Positions 35,465-46,182 of a stretch of 62,000 nt of DNA are shown one piece after another. The translations under genes were made by a program, and so were the position numbers. The number at the start of each line of letters is the position of its first letter. Positions within the stretch are counted from its first letter, which is position 1. The notes under the pieces are model-generated. The model was not told the DNA's origin. It saw nothing but the letters and a program-made list of their open reading frames with translations, and searched no databases. The DNA comes from Cryptomeria japonica (taxonomy: Eukaryota; Streptophyta; Pinopsida; Cupressales; Cupressaceae). The stretch lies in contig NC_081412.1 of the NCBI RefSeq assembly GCF_030272615.1, positions 139,826,747 through 139,888,746 on the forward strand, given 5' to 3'.

Positions 35465-36164
35465 GTGTGACTTGATCACAAGCTCCGATTATACAGATCC
35501 GTAGGAACTGTCATCCTATTCAATCTAATTGGGATGTCCTTAGCTCTGACACGCCCCTCGGGAAGAGTAGTATGAAGCTCAGAATTAAAACCATCTTAAA
35601 AAGATGTTGATAAAGAGGAATCAATCTAGGGTTAATATCTTGTATATTATTAAATTGCTAATTGGACTTCGTAAAAATACTTCTTTTATTATAAATAAAA
35701 AATGGAATGAAAAAATCTGTTTCATTTTTATTATCCTTTATTTATATCTAGACCAAAAAGAAGATATGGTTATAGGAGTCTATTCATCGCACATATGCTT
35801 CAAATAGTATTGTAACCATCGAAGTAAAACAGAAACCTACAGGATCGATTATAACCAGATACAGACAAGTAAATCCCTTATGAATTTCAAATGAATTGAA
35901 GGTCTTTCACAAAGAAATGTATCGTTCAAAAGGGAGGAGACTGCTCACTAATTCCATATTTATGTCATAATACGAATCGTAAACCAATAATCGAATTCAC
36001 TTGGAACTTGAGCAAAGAGTAACTATTTAGTTTGAATAGAGAGCAAAAAACATTTTTTTTGCATAATGATACATAATCACTTTCCATTTTGGTATAGTTA
36101 CTTGAGCCGGATGAGAGGAAACTTTCATGTCCGATTCTGAGGGGGGGGAACAGATTAGAAAAAC
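35465..36164 (+). other. rpoC1 group II intron (plastid-derived)
   Basis: It starts GTGTGACTTG. Near 36102-36140 it has the domain V-like stretch GAGCCGGATGAGAGGAAAC then TTTCATGTCCGATTCTGA. It is followed by an exon 2 start reading YPNVCITRPTAKKPT (about 36165-36207). The exact 3' splice site is approximate. Confidence 0.8.
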
Positions 36165-38417
36165 CTATCCAAATGTTTGTATTACTAGGCCCACAGCTAA
36201 AAAGCCAACTTGCAATTTCCTGGATCCCGTTTCATCCCTTATTACCTTGGACATCTTTGTGGCCTTCTTCTTTTCCATTACCTCTTGAGAATTGCCTATG
36301 AGGGTTTCTAAATCAAATACATCTTCTTCCTCTTCAATCACGATCACCCTTGTCAGTCTTTCCTTTAACCAATCAGGAATGGCAGATCTTGTCTCTCTTA
36401 CTTGTATTTCCTTAGGCAGTGGTTCATCTTCCCGGAGAGGAGATGTTGCTTCATCATCATTTTTCTCTTCATGTAGCTCATCAACTTGGGGAGATTGACT
36501 TGATGAATGCTGAGGTGTTTGTCCCTTTTCAGGCTTGTCATTTTGCACCATGGATTCCATAGATTCATCAACTTCAGGCACTATCTTCCCTTGACCTTCC
36601 CCTTGGCTTGCCTTCTTTTCATGTCGAGAAGATGTGCTTGATGGGTGATCACGATTGGCCTCTGGCTTCCTCTTGGAAGATTCCCTTTTCTCAGGTCTTT
36701 CTTTCCTCTTTGCACCTCTAGGATGGGAAGTGTTCTCACTCACGCTTGCTTCTCCTTCTTCTGGTCTTGCCTCCAAAGTAAAAGTCATTGACACATTCTA
36801 CTCTCTCAATTTCTGATGCTGTAAATCCACCCATCTGCGAGTACATGATAAAACAGGAGCCATAAAAACTCTCAAATCTAAAACCTCGGGCTCATTCCAA
36901 TCTATCTTCACTGCTTTGTCTTCTTTGTCATAAGACGACTGGAGGTATTTGCCATTATCTTGGGCTTGATCAACTACTCTATAAACCTTGCATTTCCTGA
37001 TGAAATCTAAGGGTAGCTTGGAATGCATCTTTCTTCTAACCTCTAAATCACTTGGGAGATTCATCCAAAAGTCCTCCACCTAAAACTCATGTTTGTACTT
37101 CCTGCTGACTGTCTCCTCCATATAACCATGAGGATCAAAATTCTCCTGCAAGGCAAAAGATGTGAATGAATATAAGGCTAATTCCTTCTTTGCATCCTTC
37201 GAGGCTTGAGTGTTAGAACATACCTCAATTGAATTCCCCAATATGATGGGCACAGGAACTCCATTTCCATGCTTGTGTCTGGATGCCTTCGCGTAAGCTG
37301 CCAGCTGTCTAGTCACCTCAAGTAGCACTATCCTGTCTGTCGGATACCTCGGCAACATGTAGGGAGGTGAGCGACACCCTTGAACTCTGATGTATGTAAA
37401 CTTTTGAAATTGGATGAACCATGCACCATACTTCTTCACAAGTTCTTGTGCATCTAGAGATAGTCGATTATGAATCCCACCTTGCAATATCCTAGTGATG
37501 TTCATCGTGAAGGTATCATTGACTAACTTATAGTCACTTCTAGGCGGATGATGCAAATGAACATAAGAGTCACAAACTCTCACCTCTCCGGGTCCTCTTC
37601 CGATCACTCCTTTGTGAGGTAGCCCTGCATACTCGAAACTCCTGATCAAGGCGTATATGACATATGAGCTCATATGAAAAGATTTGGTAGGCCTTAGTCT
37701 TCTCAACTACACATCCAGACTATTGCTAATAATTTTGGCCCAATGAAGCATTCCTTTTCCTTGGACTATCACTTGAATGAAGAAGAACATCCACTTTTTG
37801 AAGTAGAAGGCTTGAGGAGCCCCTGTAACTCGATTGAGCAAAGTTATCAAATCTCTGTACTCCTCTTGGATGTCGATCCTATGAGGTGTGTTGGGAATCT
37901 TGTTCAGGTGAGGCCGACTTTTGAGCAACCAATTCTTGTTGATGAGATTCAGATAGGTGTCGGGATCATCTTCATACATTGACTTAGCTCCTTCTAAACT
38001 TTTGTAAATCATATCTTTATGCTCTGGAAGATGAAGAGCTTCACTTATAGCCTCCTCTGAAAGGTAAGCTAAGGTGTTCCCTTCCTTGGATACGATCGAC
38101 CTTGATTGTGAGTCATAATGGCGAGCACACTCGATCATCAGCTCATGACACTTGACTGCTGGAGGGAAACTTGCCGCCTTGATGATGCCACTTTCAATTA
38201 TTTTCTTTGCAACAGGTGATGGCTTGCCAATGTAGGGGACCTCTCGAAACTTCTTCACATTGAAGTTTCCTAAGTTGGTGTCTCCGATATTACTCCATTT
38301 GGACATGATCCTGGTCTCCAATTCGTCATTCTTCTGATCTTCCTTGATGAGAGCCGGGTGACTAGTAGATACTCTTGCCTTTGGAGTCGCCATCTTGACA
38401 CCTACATGACATTTCAA

Positions 38418-39221
38418 AATTAGTTCTTAAGCATTATATCTTGAAGTGTAGAAATCAAGACCCAAAAGGAAGTTTTAAGATTTTAATTAGGAAACTTCAT
38501 GATAAATCTAGAGTTATCATTTCCTAATTAACCATGCAACACTTAGACTTTTCTAAAAAAAAAGCGTCAAAATCTAGTCTTGAACAAGAATGTTAAGATA
38601 ATTTCGCCTTACCTCCTCTTGAGTACTAAACTCTAAGAAATGATGCAAAAAATGGATTTTGCTAGGCAAAGTTTAGATCAAAGCCCTCTCCTGGATGAAT
38701 TGCGCCTCCTCTAGCTTCAAAAGAATAAACTCCACCCTCTTTAGCCTTCAACACTTAGAAGAAATTCACTCCAAACAAGCTAGATTTCGCTCCTCCAATT
38801 TGCTCTCCAAATTCGCACTTAAAGGAATGATTGAATGATTTGAAATGTGAAGCAAAACTCCTCCAATATATAGAGTGCTCACCCCTTGCTTCCCCTAGGC
38901 CGACTTGGCAAAAAGGAGGCTAAAAAATAAATAAAATCTCCAAAAGGGGTGGCCGACTTGAAAAATAAAAGCAAAATAATGCCTTGAGCGCTCACCAATG
39001 AATTTATATTTAATAAAAAAATTAATTTTAAATGCCTCCAAAGTAAAATTTCGATTTTCTTGAGGCTTAAAATTAATTTATTAAATGCCAAAATGCCTTT
39101 AATTTAATGCGAATTTAATTTTAATTTTCCAAATGCCTCAATTTTAGCAATTTTGGTGATCTAATGCAAATTGGAGAATATCAATTTTCAGAACAAGGCT
39201 TAATGAAACTTCATGATGATT
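38418..39221 (-). other. Element M leader between array and ORF
   Basis: AT-rich with no gene. A weak TTTCGATTTTCTTGAGG near 39047 may be a decayed 16th hairpin unit, about 170 bp before unit 1. Confidence 0.45.
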
Positions 39222-41583
39222 TCGCCTTGGACCCTCTCTGAGGGTCAGGAGCGATTTTCCAATTTTAGCCTTGAATGTTTCTCATCTTGACTCCAAAATC
39301 CCCTGGAGGGTAAATTCATATCCAGTCAAGGTGTTGCACTTCAAATTTTGACACTTTGCATGAGGAATTTAGGTGGAAATGAAGATTTCGCCCTGGACCC
39401 TCTCCAAGGGTCAGGAGCGATTTTTTCATTTTAGGTTGTAATCCACCCTTAGCTTGATTGTTGAACCCTCAACGCAATTTCAAAGATCCGTTTCCTTGCA
39501 CAATTGAGTTACTTCATCAAAAATCTTGAAGGACATAATGCCTTTTAGAGGAATTTCGCCCTGGACCCTCAGCAAGGGTCAGGAGCGATTTTCCAAATTT
39601 GGCTCAAAACTGGCATTTTTCAAAGTTCAAAATCTCTTCAAGGCATCTCAAATAGGTCTTCTCACTGAATTCCAGACCTTGCTCCATCAAACTTTGGGGA
39701 AAAAGTGCACTTTTGGTGTTTTTCGCCCTGGACCCTCAGCAAGGGTCAGGAGCGATTTTTTAAATTTTGACTAAAAATCCACATTTCCTCATCCAACGAC
39801 TTCTTCACCAAGCTAGATCATGTTAATGCCTCCAAACTAAGCAAAAAAAATCCTCTTTCAAAATTTTCGCCCTGGACCCTCAGCAAGGGTCAGGAGGGAT
39901 TTTTGCTTCCTAGCCCAGGATCATCAACTTTCTAGGCAAATCATTATTCATCATTTTTTTGGAGGTCCCTTTTACCTTAGCATAACCTTGCCTTAGCACA
40001 ATATTGAAGGAAATATGTTGGTTTTATGATTTTCGCCCTGGACCCTCAGCAAGGGTCAGGAGCGACTTTTGCAAATTAGGCATATTCCTTCATCTTTTAG
40101 ACTTCAAATCGCCTCTAAGGCATAACACATCACGTCCTCCTCCTGTCCAAGCAAGATTTTGTCTTAATTTCACACAAAAGGAGAGAATCTTGAAAATTTG
40201 CCCTGGGCCCTCAGCAAGGGTCAGGAGCGATTTCCATGATTGCCTTCAAAATTTTGACTCTCAATAATCCCTTTTCACTTCAAGGCTATTAAAACATCAT
40301 TTCAAGCTCGTGCCTAGGCCTAGATTTGTTCAAACTTGGAGGAAAAGGTCGAATATTAGGTTTTTTCGCCTTGAGCCCTCAGCAAGGGTCAGGAGCGATT
40401 TTCCAATTTTGGCTTGATTGCTTCTTTGTTGATTGTCCAAGTTATATTCAATGGGTAAGACATGCTTCCTTTCATCCATTAAATCATAAAAATCATTTTG
40501 ACTTTGCAAGAAAAATGTGCCTTTTCAAAATTTCGCTCTGGGCCTTCAGAGAGGGTCAGGAGCGAATTTTGCAGTTGTGACCAAAATGCTTCACTTTTCA
40601 CCTTGAAACTTTTTGCTAAGGAAGATGTCATCTTGTTTCATGCTATAAATAGGTTTTCATGTCCAAGAAAAGTCAAAAAAATATGCTTGCAAAGAATTTC
40701 GCTCTGGACCCTCAGCAAGGGTCAGGAGTGATTTTACCTTTCCTGGGCAAAACTCCTTCATCTCATTATCTTCAATCAAGTCTGGATACTTTATCATGCT
40801 CATTTCATCCTCCACCATGCCTTTGACATCTCAAATCAACCAAATAAGGCTAGAAATGACCCCCATAAGATTTTTCACCCTGGACCCTCAGCAAGGGTCA
40901 GGAGCGATTTTGATGATTTCAACAAGATCCTTCATCATTTCAATTTAAAACTCTTTCAAGCGGGTGGAGAAAGTCATTCGTTTTCCATTCATGCTCAAAA
41001 CTTGGTCTCTTTCTACTGCAAAATGAGGGAAATCAAAATTTCGCCCTGGGCCCTCAGCAAGGGTTAGGAGCGATTTTCCCCTTAGTCTCCAAAAATCATC
41101 ACTTTTCTTGTCTTCAAAACTTCAATTGCCTTAAGTGACGTCCAATCATCCTTTCGGGAGACCCTGCACAAAACAATTTAGAAAAGTCAGTGACAAATAT
41201 GCTTAAACAATATTTTCGCCCTGGACCCTCAGCAAGGGTCAGGAGCGAAATTACCCTTTCTGGCTAAACTGTTCAAAATTGAAGTCTCAAACCACTTCAC
41301 TAGGCAAAGTCAGGTCATTTTCAAGGCCAGGAACCAGTTAACAAGTCCATCAAAAACAAGAAATTGTGATTAGTATGAAGTTCGCCCTGGACCCTCAACA
41401 AGGGTCAGGAGCGAATTCTCTGTTTCAGGCATCATCTTGCTTTCCAAAAGATTGATCAAAAATTCCCTAGCCAAGAACACACAATTTCCCCTTCAAATAT
41501 ATTAACACTTAGCCAAAATTGTGAAGGAAATCCAGTTTACAAGGAATTTCGCCTGGGCCCTCAGCAAGGGTCAGGAGCGAATT
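39222..41583 (-). repeat. Fifteen-unit array of a palindromic hairpin with about 166-bp period (Element M)
   Basis: The core, on plus, is TCGCCCTGGACCCTCAGCAA followed by GGGTCAGGAGCGA. Units start at 39222, 39388, 39556, 39723, 39867, 40033, 40198, 40366, 40533, 40699, 40875, 41041, 41216, 41382 and 41549. Eleven of 14 spacings are 165-168 bp; the rest are 144, 175 and 176. The core folds: TCGC/GCGA, CCTG/CAGG and ACCCT/AGGGT pair around a 5-nt loop CAGCA, with two single-base bulges. The 130 bp between cores has diverged strongly while the spacing and core are kept. Short ORFs here repeat one peptide word and are not genes. Confidence 0.95.
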
Positions 41584-42001
41584 TGACATTATCAGGCTCT
41601 TGATCCATTTCTTCACCAATTTAACCTAGCCCACTAGATTCACTTCTTTCACTGACCATGCTCAACTGACTCAGACTTGGAAACCAATTGAACCTTACCC
41701 TAAAAACCTTCAATCTAGACCTAACCTGAGACCTATTTGACTCCCTTGAAAGTTTTACCTGATTTCAACAAACTCAATTCTTCAGGAAGACACTTAACAA
41801 TTTTCCAAAATTTGACTGGACTTAGCTTGAATGACGTCAAAAGGAACCCTTAAGGTTTAGCCCTAGCCCAGGCAGACCACTCACTCACTCAAAACCCTAA
41901 AAGCAGAGAGAAGAACAAGCAGAGAGAAAGAAAAAAACAAAAGCGAAAAGAGGGGGTCCCCATTCTAATGGGGCGATGTGTGAACTGGTCACAACACGAA
42001 C

Positions 42002-44931
42002 TCATGAATGCCAATGGAATAGTGGACTGGGCCCGGTTAATCAACCATTATGTACATGAACAACTGAAAGATTTGAAAGAGAAGAAGACCCAATCCTTCT
42101 ATATGATTTCTTATGTGATTTATTCACTTGCAAGGATGGGTGGCTTTGATGGTTTGTTGGGAAAAGGAGTCATGGGCTGCGGTCCATCATAGCTGAAAGT
42201 TCATGAATGCTATCCTCAATTGCACCTCTACAACACTAGTTTTTTCAAACTAGTAAATGACACTTTTACTATGTACCTAACTAGATTTATGCAGAACTAA
42301 CTTCACAAGAGAGTGTCTCTAGAAGCCAAGGCTTTGGTACAAAAATTTGGGGCTACATTCTTGCAGTTTCCAAAGTTCACTTATATCAGGACATAGGGAT
42401 TCGCTTACCAGCCATATAAATTACCGAGGTATCCATCGGATAAATTGGTGCTGATAGAGGTTATGATGCAATTGACAACCTATGACCAAATTCAAAAGAA
42501 GAAAAGAAAGCTGTCTATTGAATTTCCAATTCTCGTTGATTATGTAGAAGTGTGCCCGAGCCTGGCAATAGCTGAGAAAGTAGCAGAGGAGTTGGCATTC
42601 TACCGCTTGGCATACTACACCTCCAGATCTCATTATGATCCATATCATAAAATTAGGAAGGTTGTTGGATTAAAATTTGTGCACAAGTTTCATCTAGAAG
42701 ATTATTGGGCAAGTGCCTAGGATGACCTTGAGGTCAAGAAGAAAATGTTTTCCAGGCTACCCCTTGACACAATTAGGATAGGTGAAATAATTCAAGTGCC
42801 GAATCAAGTATGAGAAGATTCAGACTTAATGCAACCAGAGTTTGAAAAGGCGAAGGATCAACCCACTCAGCTTCCAGATTGGTTAGAACCTGAAATTGAT
42901 GATCTGGACATTTTGGCCAAACCCGTTTTAAAATTCACTAGACATTGGGTTGATTGGCATATCAGGAGGTTGAAAGAAGGAAATGTCCGCCTATGCTACC
43001 GGTTGATGGGAAGTCTAGATTCCCATAGTGAAGTATCTTCACAAGCTTAGGTTGAGGAAGGAGAAGTTCAACACAAAGAAGTCGAGCCTAGTAAAGGAAA
43101 GAGTGCTCCGAAAAGGCCAAGAACAACAAGGAAGAAATAAATCCAGCTAAAAATCCACCCGAAAATTCAGCAAGAAGCCCAACAAGAAGAACTACCGCAG
43201 AAAAGGGCAAGAGTGGAAGGGATTCAATTGCCGGCTATCTCTTCTAGTGTGCGGGAGGTGGAAATGTTTGCCCAAGAAAATCCAGCAAATCCAAATCAAG
43301 GCAATTTTCCTGATAGTGCTCCAACACAAGATGTTCTTAGTGTCAGCGCTTCACACAGGCCAGATCAGCCAAGGGTGCAAAGGCAAGAACTTTCCTCTCA
43401 TCCAGAAGAGCCACGTCAGGATAGTTTCGTAGAGATGATCCTTGAAGAAATGGAGGATACTTCACAGAAACATGTGCAGAAGGAGATTTAGGATCAACCA
43501 GTTTTCGCTCTTGATTGGCTGAGAGATAGATCAAGGAAGGAACCGGAAAAAGAAATTGATCTAGTATAGGAATTGGAAGAACTTTTGAAGAGAATGGATC
43601 AACCAATAGAGCCAAGGGTGCAAAGGCAAGAACTTTCCTCTCATCTAGAGGAGCCACGCCAGGATAGTTTTGTAGAGATGATCCTTGAAGAAATGGAGGA
43701 TACTTCATAGGAACATGTGCAAAAGGAGATTCAGGATCAATCAGTTTTTGCTCTTGATTGGTTGAGAGATAGACTGAGGAAGGAACCAGAAAAGGAAATT
43801 GATCCAGCACGGGAATTGGAAGAACTTTTGAAGAGAATGGATCAACCAGCAGAGAAGAAGGCTGCCGAAAAGTTTTCCAATATCACAAAAGATGAGTCTG
43901 GATCCAGGACTCTAAATTTAGCTGAGCCCGCGATAGATAATAACAAAAATGAGATCATGCTAGGTGATTATGTGATTAGAGAAATTGATTTGGGGCGTGC
44001 CTCCACGACACAGGTTGTGGAAGATTTTGAAGGATCTTCCTTGGCTATGAGAGAAAAGATGCAGAAGATGAAAGAAAAATGCAAAAGGCTGACAAGTGAA
44101 AATAGGGCCTTGTGTGAGTATATTAAAAGTTTCAAACATCTGCTTAGGGAGGCAGATCCATCTCGTGGTCCTCCTCCCTTTCTTCCTAAGGAGGTCATTG
44201 ATGACACTGAAACGATTAGGGAAATAGCTTAGTATTCCAAGGAATAGGTGGAAGACGTCTTCGTTGCAACAAGAAAATTTATTGAAGACTTGGCTCGTCT
44301 TCACTCTAGATTTGTTGCCCTTCTAAACAGGCTAGAAGTGGCAGATGGTCTATTGGAGGATGTTCACTTTTATCAGGACCTGACCATTCCGTGACTCAGA
44401 GCCCTAATGAAAGTTCCAAAGCAGGCGCTAATTGATGGAAAAGTGATTCAGAAGAATGAGGTTTATGATTTTCCAGGATGGTTCTGCGTCGTTTGCTCTG
44501 GGAAGGATATCTTTGAAAGGTTCAACATGGAGTCTTTAACTTTAAAAGACTCAATCAGAAGGGTATAGGAGGATATTATCAGCGTGATTGAGGCATTATT
44601 CATGAAGAAATTGAATGAGGTCGGAGTAACAGTGAACTTCCTAAGAGCCTAGTTGCATGAATTCTTCTTTGTAGGGTCATTTTCCAAGGAACATTTTGAG
44701 AATGTTTCTTCATTTTCCAGCTCAATGAAGAAGACGCAAGAAATGGTGGTAGAATGGGAGAACGTTCTTTCCAAAAGCGAAGAGGATATTACTTTGGTGG
44801 AATTCAAAATTGAAAGTGTGCCAAGTGTCTCCGTAGGAGAAATGGAGGCCGTCGTCGCCAAATTCATCACGTATGCCATTAATGAGTGAGACAATGGTCG
44901 TCCGTTCTTGGACGAGAATCTTTTGGTTTAG
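42002..44931 (+). pseudogene. Element P protein, C-terminal part, many in-frame stops
   Basis: Continues from 32730 in one frame with no frameshift I can see, to the TAG at 44929-44931 (…PFLDENLLV). It is homologous to Element M's ORF: SFYMISYVIYSLARMGGFDG, FKLVNDTFTMYLTRF, FPKFTYIRT, RYPSDKLVLIEVMMQL, VLKFTRHWVDWHIRRLKEG. About 16 premature stops lie inside. Nearly all fit CAG/CAA to TAG/TAA or CGA/TGG to TGA/TAG, for example at 42190, 42392, 42718, 43489, 43708, 44245, 44566 and 44650. An 81-codon tandem duplication lies at 43369-43854. The C-terminal part has a coiled-coil-like segment (KMKEKCKRLTSENRALCEYI). Function unknown. Confidence 0.8.
43369..43854 (+). repeat. In-frame 243-bp tandem duplication in the Element P ORF
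   Basis: Units start at 43369 and 43612, exactly 81 codons apart, each beginning CCAAGGGTGCAAAGGCAAGA and ending near AGAATGGATCAACCA. The copies differ at scattered sites, several of which are C/T pairs that make or remove a stop. Confidence 0.93.
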
Positions 44932-46107
44932 TAGTGGTGGCACACTTATTTTAGGAATATTTTGACCAAGTGGTGACCCGGTCAATGCATGTTGAATTTA
45001 TGAAGCATCTTTTGCATGCAGCCGCCACATTTATGATTTTATGACAGATTCCTTTTGCATGTTGCCATCGCATGGGAGAATGATGGGCATTTATGTTTGC
45101 ATGAACATTTTTTTGCATGGGGAATATTCATTGTATGATGGGCGAACTTGATGTAAGTGGTGCATTTCATGCACAAATGGATGCCATTTTGGGCATGTTG
45201 GAATTAATTGTATATGGGTTTAATGGGCATTAATTGTTGATTCCCACCTTGATGCATCATGTGTGGGGAATCTTTTGGGGAAAACCCTAATTAGGGTTTT
45301 GCATGTAGCCAAGGCTTGATGCCTATTTAAAGGGGTGATCCCCCTCATTTGTAAGGAGGAGAGATTGATTCTGAGATTGTTGCTATAAGTATTGAAGAAG
45401 TTAACTTAATACATTGTTCAATTTGTTGGTGTATTCTTGTGCTGTTTTATGACTTGCATGGTCTCACTCTCTTCACTTAGATTAGATTTGCTTTAAAGTT
45501 GTTAGACGAACGGGATTTGATGGGATTGTTTATAGGATAGCTGATTGTTATTAACTGTGCAAGGCTAGTCTGAGCTTTTTCTACATGGAAACTTAACTTC
45601 GATCATTGGTGGACATTGTTTGTTGATGGTTTTCATTGGTGGTCAGAAAATATTTTGCACAACCTTTGAAGATTGCATTGCCTTTGTGTAGTTGTCTCCT
45701 AGTGGTGAAGCAGAGTGTGGTTTGGTCTCACTTGAGCAATCCCTGTCTCCTTGTTCTTATCTCTAGATTAAGATAGCCTAGCTTTTTGAACCCACCCTTA
45801 TTTACTTTTTGCAAATTTTAAACCCAAAAATCCTAAAAACGAGCCATTCGAAGCTAAATCATTCGCAAGTAAATTCCTTGAAGTTGCAAAACTGTCAAAT
45901 CTTCTTTGAGTGTACATAAGGGCCCTTGGATTACCAGTGTATCACATTAGCCAACAGAGTCACGTCCGTTGCATGAAGGAACCTTGGAGTCGATTGTCTA
46001 ATCTTCCTGCAATCTTTGCATACAATTGCACTTTGATAAAGAGAGAGTAAGGTGACCGTTGGTAACTTTAATTTGTGTTAGCCATTGTCATAAGAAACAC
46101 GTCAACA
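44932..46107 (+). other. Element P 3' non-coding region
   Basis: No gene. Early part with repeated TGGGCATT and GCATG words. A TATTTAAAGGGG box lies near 45327 after the palindromic CCCTAATTAGGG. It ends ACGTCAACA. Confidence 0.55.
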
Positions 46108-46182
46108 TGACCTAAGTAAACTTAACATGTGAATAGGTTCCCACTAATGGCTAGATAGGAAATAACCTCATTAACACTAACA
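46108..46182 (-). repeat. 3' LTR (right part) of element N, displaced by Element P
   Basis: It resumes the LTR at ACCTAAGTAAAC...TGTGAATAGGTTCCCACTAA, matching 49120-49160. It ends TAACACTAACA at 46182. Next to it on the minus strand is a purine-rich tract AAGGTGGGG, so this is the 3' LTR start. Confidence 0.8.

Larger units (their letters stand above)
34663..36207 (+). mobile_element. Nuclear insertion of plastid DNA (NUPT), rpoB 3' end to rpoC1
   Basis: A colinear plastid segment of about 1.5 kb: rpoB C-terminus, rpoC1 exon 1, the rpoC1 group II intron and the start of exon 2. Both ends run into Element M coding sequence: GSRKLQ on the right (about 36207), KNRKLERE on the left (about 34663). 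It therefore landed in the nucleus, replacing roughly 180 bp of the element. The plastid reading frames are still open, which suggests recent transfer. Confidence 0.92.
33810..38417 (-). pseudogene. Element M protein, about 1000 residues, unrecognised; three stops and a plastid-DNA interruption
   Basis: A single minus-strand frame from ATG 38417 (a better start is ATG 38393, MATPKAR) to the stop at 33810, interrupted by plastid DNA at about 36207-34663. In-frame stops at 37709, 37082 and 36800 are all TAG where Gln (CAG) fits. Parts: N-terminal globular block (residues 40-230: MSKWSNIGDTNLGNFNVKKF ... KKWMFFFIQVI); a second block (SFHMSSYVIYALIRSFEYAG, GVIGRGPGEVRVCDSYVHLH, YPTDRIVLLEVTRQLAAYAK); a Lys/Glu/Ser-rich low-complexity region (36794-36300); then a helical, coiled-coil-like C-terminal part ([15 protein letters not shown] to FVGYAKKEHRKG). 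No RT, integrase, protease or DDE motif is visible. About 60 residues present in Element P are missing at the plastid junction. Confidence 0.8.
32731..41996 (-). mobile_element. Element M: second member of the same unclassified family, nested in Element P
   Basis: Flanked by identical CGAAC (32726-32730 and 41997-42001), a perfect 5-bp target duplication, and removing it restores Element P's reading frame. On its own (minus) strand it starts TGTTGTGACC and ends CACGTCAACA, the same ends as Element P. The first 45 bp also match Element P's start (CACACATCRCCCCATT). Length is 9266 bp, or about 7.7 kb without the plastid insertion. Order: terminus, 15-unit hairpin array (41580-39222), ORF (38417-33810), 3' region (33809-32731) with an AATAAAAT signal and a TATATATA box. 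No long terminal repeats are evident. Confidence 0.9.
30039..46107 (+). mobile_element. Element P: unclassified transposable element with TGTTG...CAACA ends (host of Element M)
   Basis: It begins TGTTGTGACC at 30039 and ends ACGTCAACA at 46107. It interrupts the LTR that is continuous at 47867-49175, which fixes both boundaries. Flanks GGACC/TGACC are a 5-bp target duplication with one mismatch. Without the inserted Element M and one TSD copy it is about 6.8 kb. Order: 5' terminus, hairpin array (about 30740-31410), long ORF (32158-32730 and 42002-44931), then a 3' non-coding region with a TATTTAAA box. I found no copy of the 5' terminus near the 3' end, so no LTR is evident. Element M shares both termini. 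Confidence 0.8.

Noticed and set aside
34663-36207. Reading the window as plastid DNA because of rpoB and rpoC1
   Set aside because: Both ends join transposon coding sequence, and only about 1.5 kb is plastid-like.
39526-40731. Several short ORFs sharing an FRPGPSARVRSDF-like word
   Set aside because: The word is the translation of the hairpin core in one frame; the ORFs are by-products of the repeat.
39222-41583. CRISPR-like array of palindromic repeats with unique spacers
   Set aside because: Plant nuclear context, spacers of about 130 bp, repeats inside a transposon leader, and no cas genes.
41968-41996. ATG at 41968 as the start of the Element P C-terminal ORF (MGRCVNWSQH)
   Set aside because: These bases are the inverted 5' terminus of Element M, matching Element P's start at 30039. 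The coding sequence resumes only after the TSD at 41997-42001.
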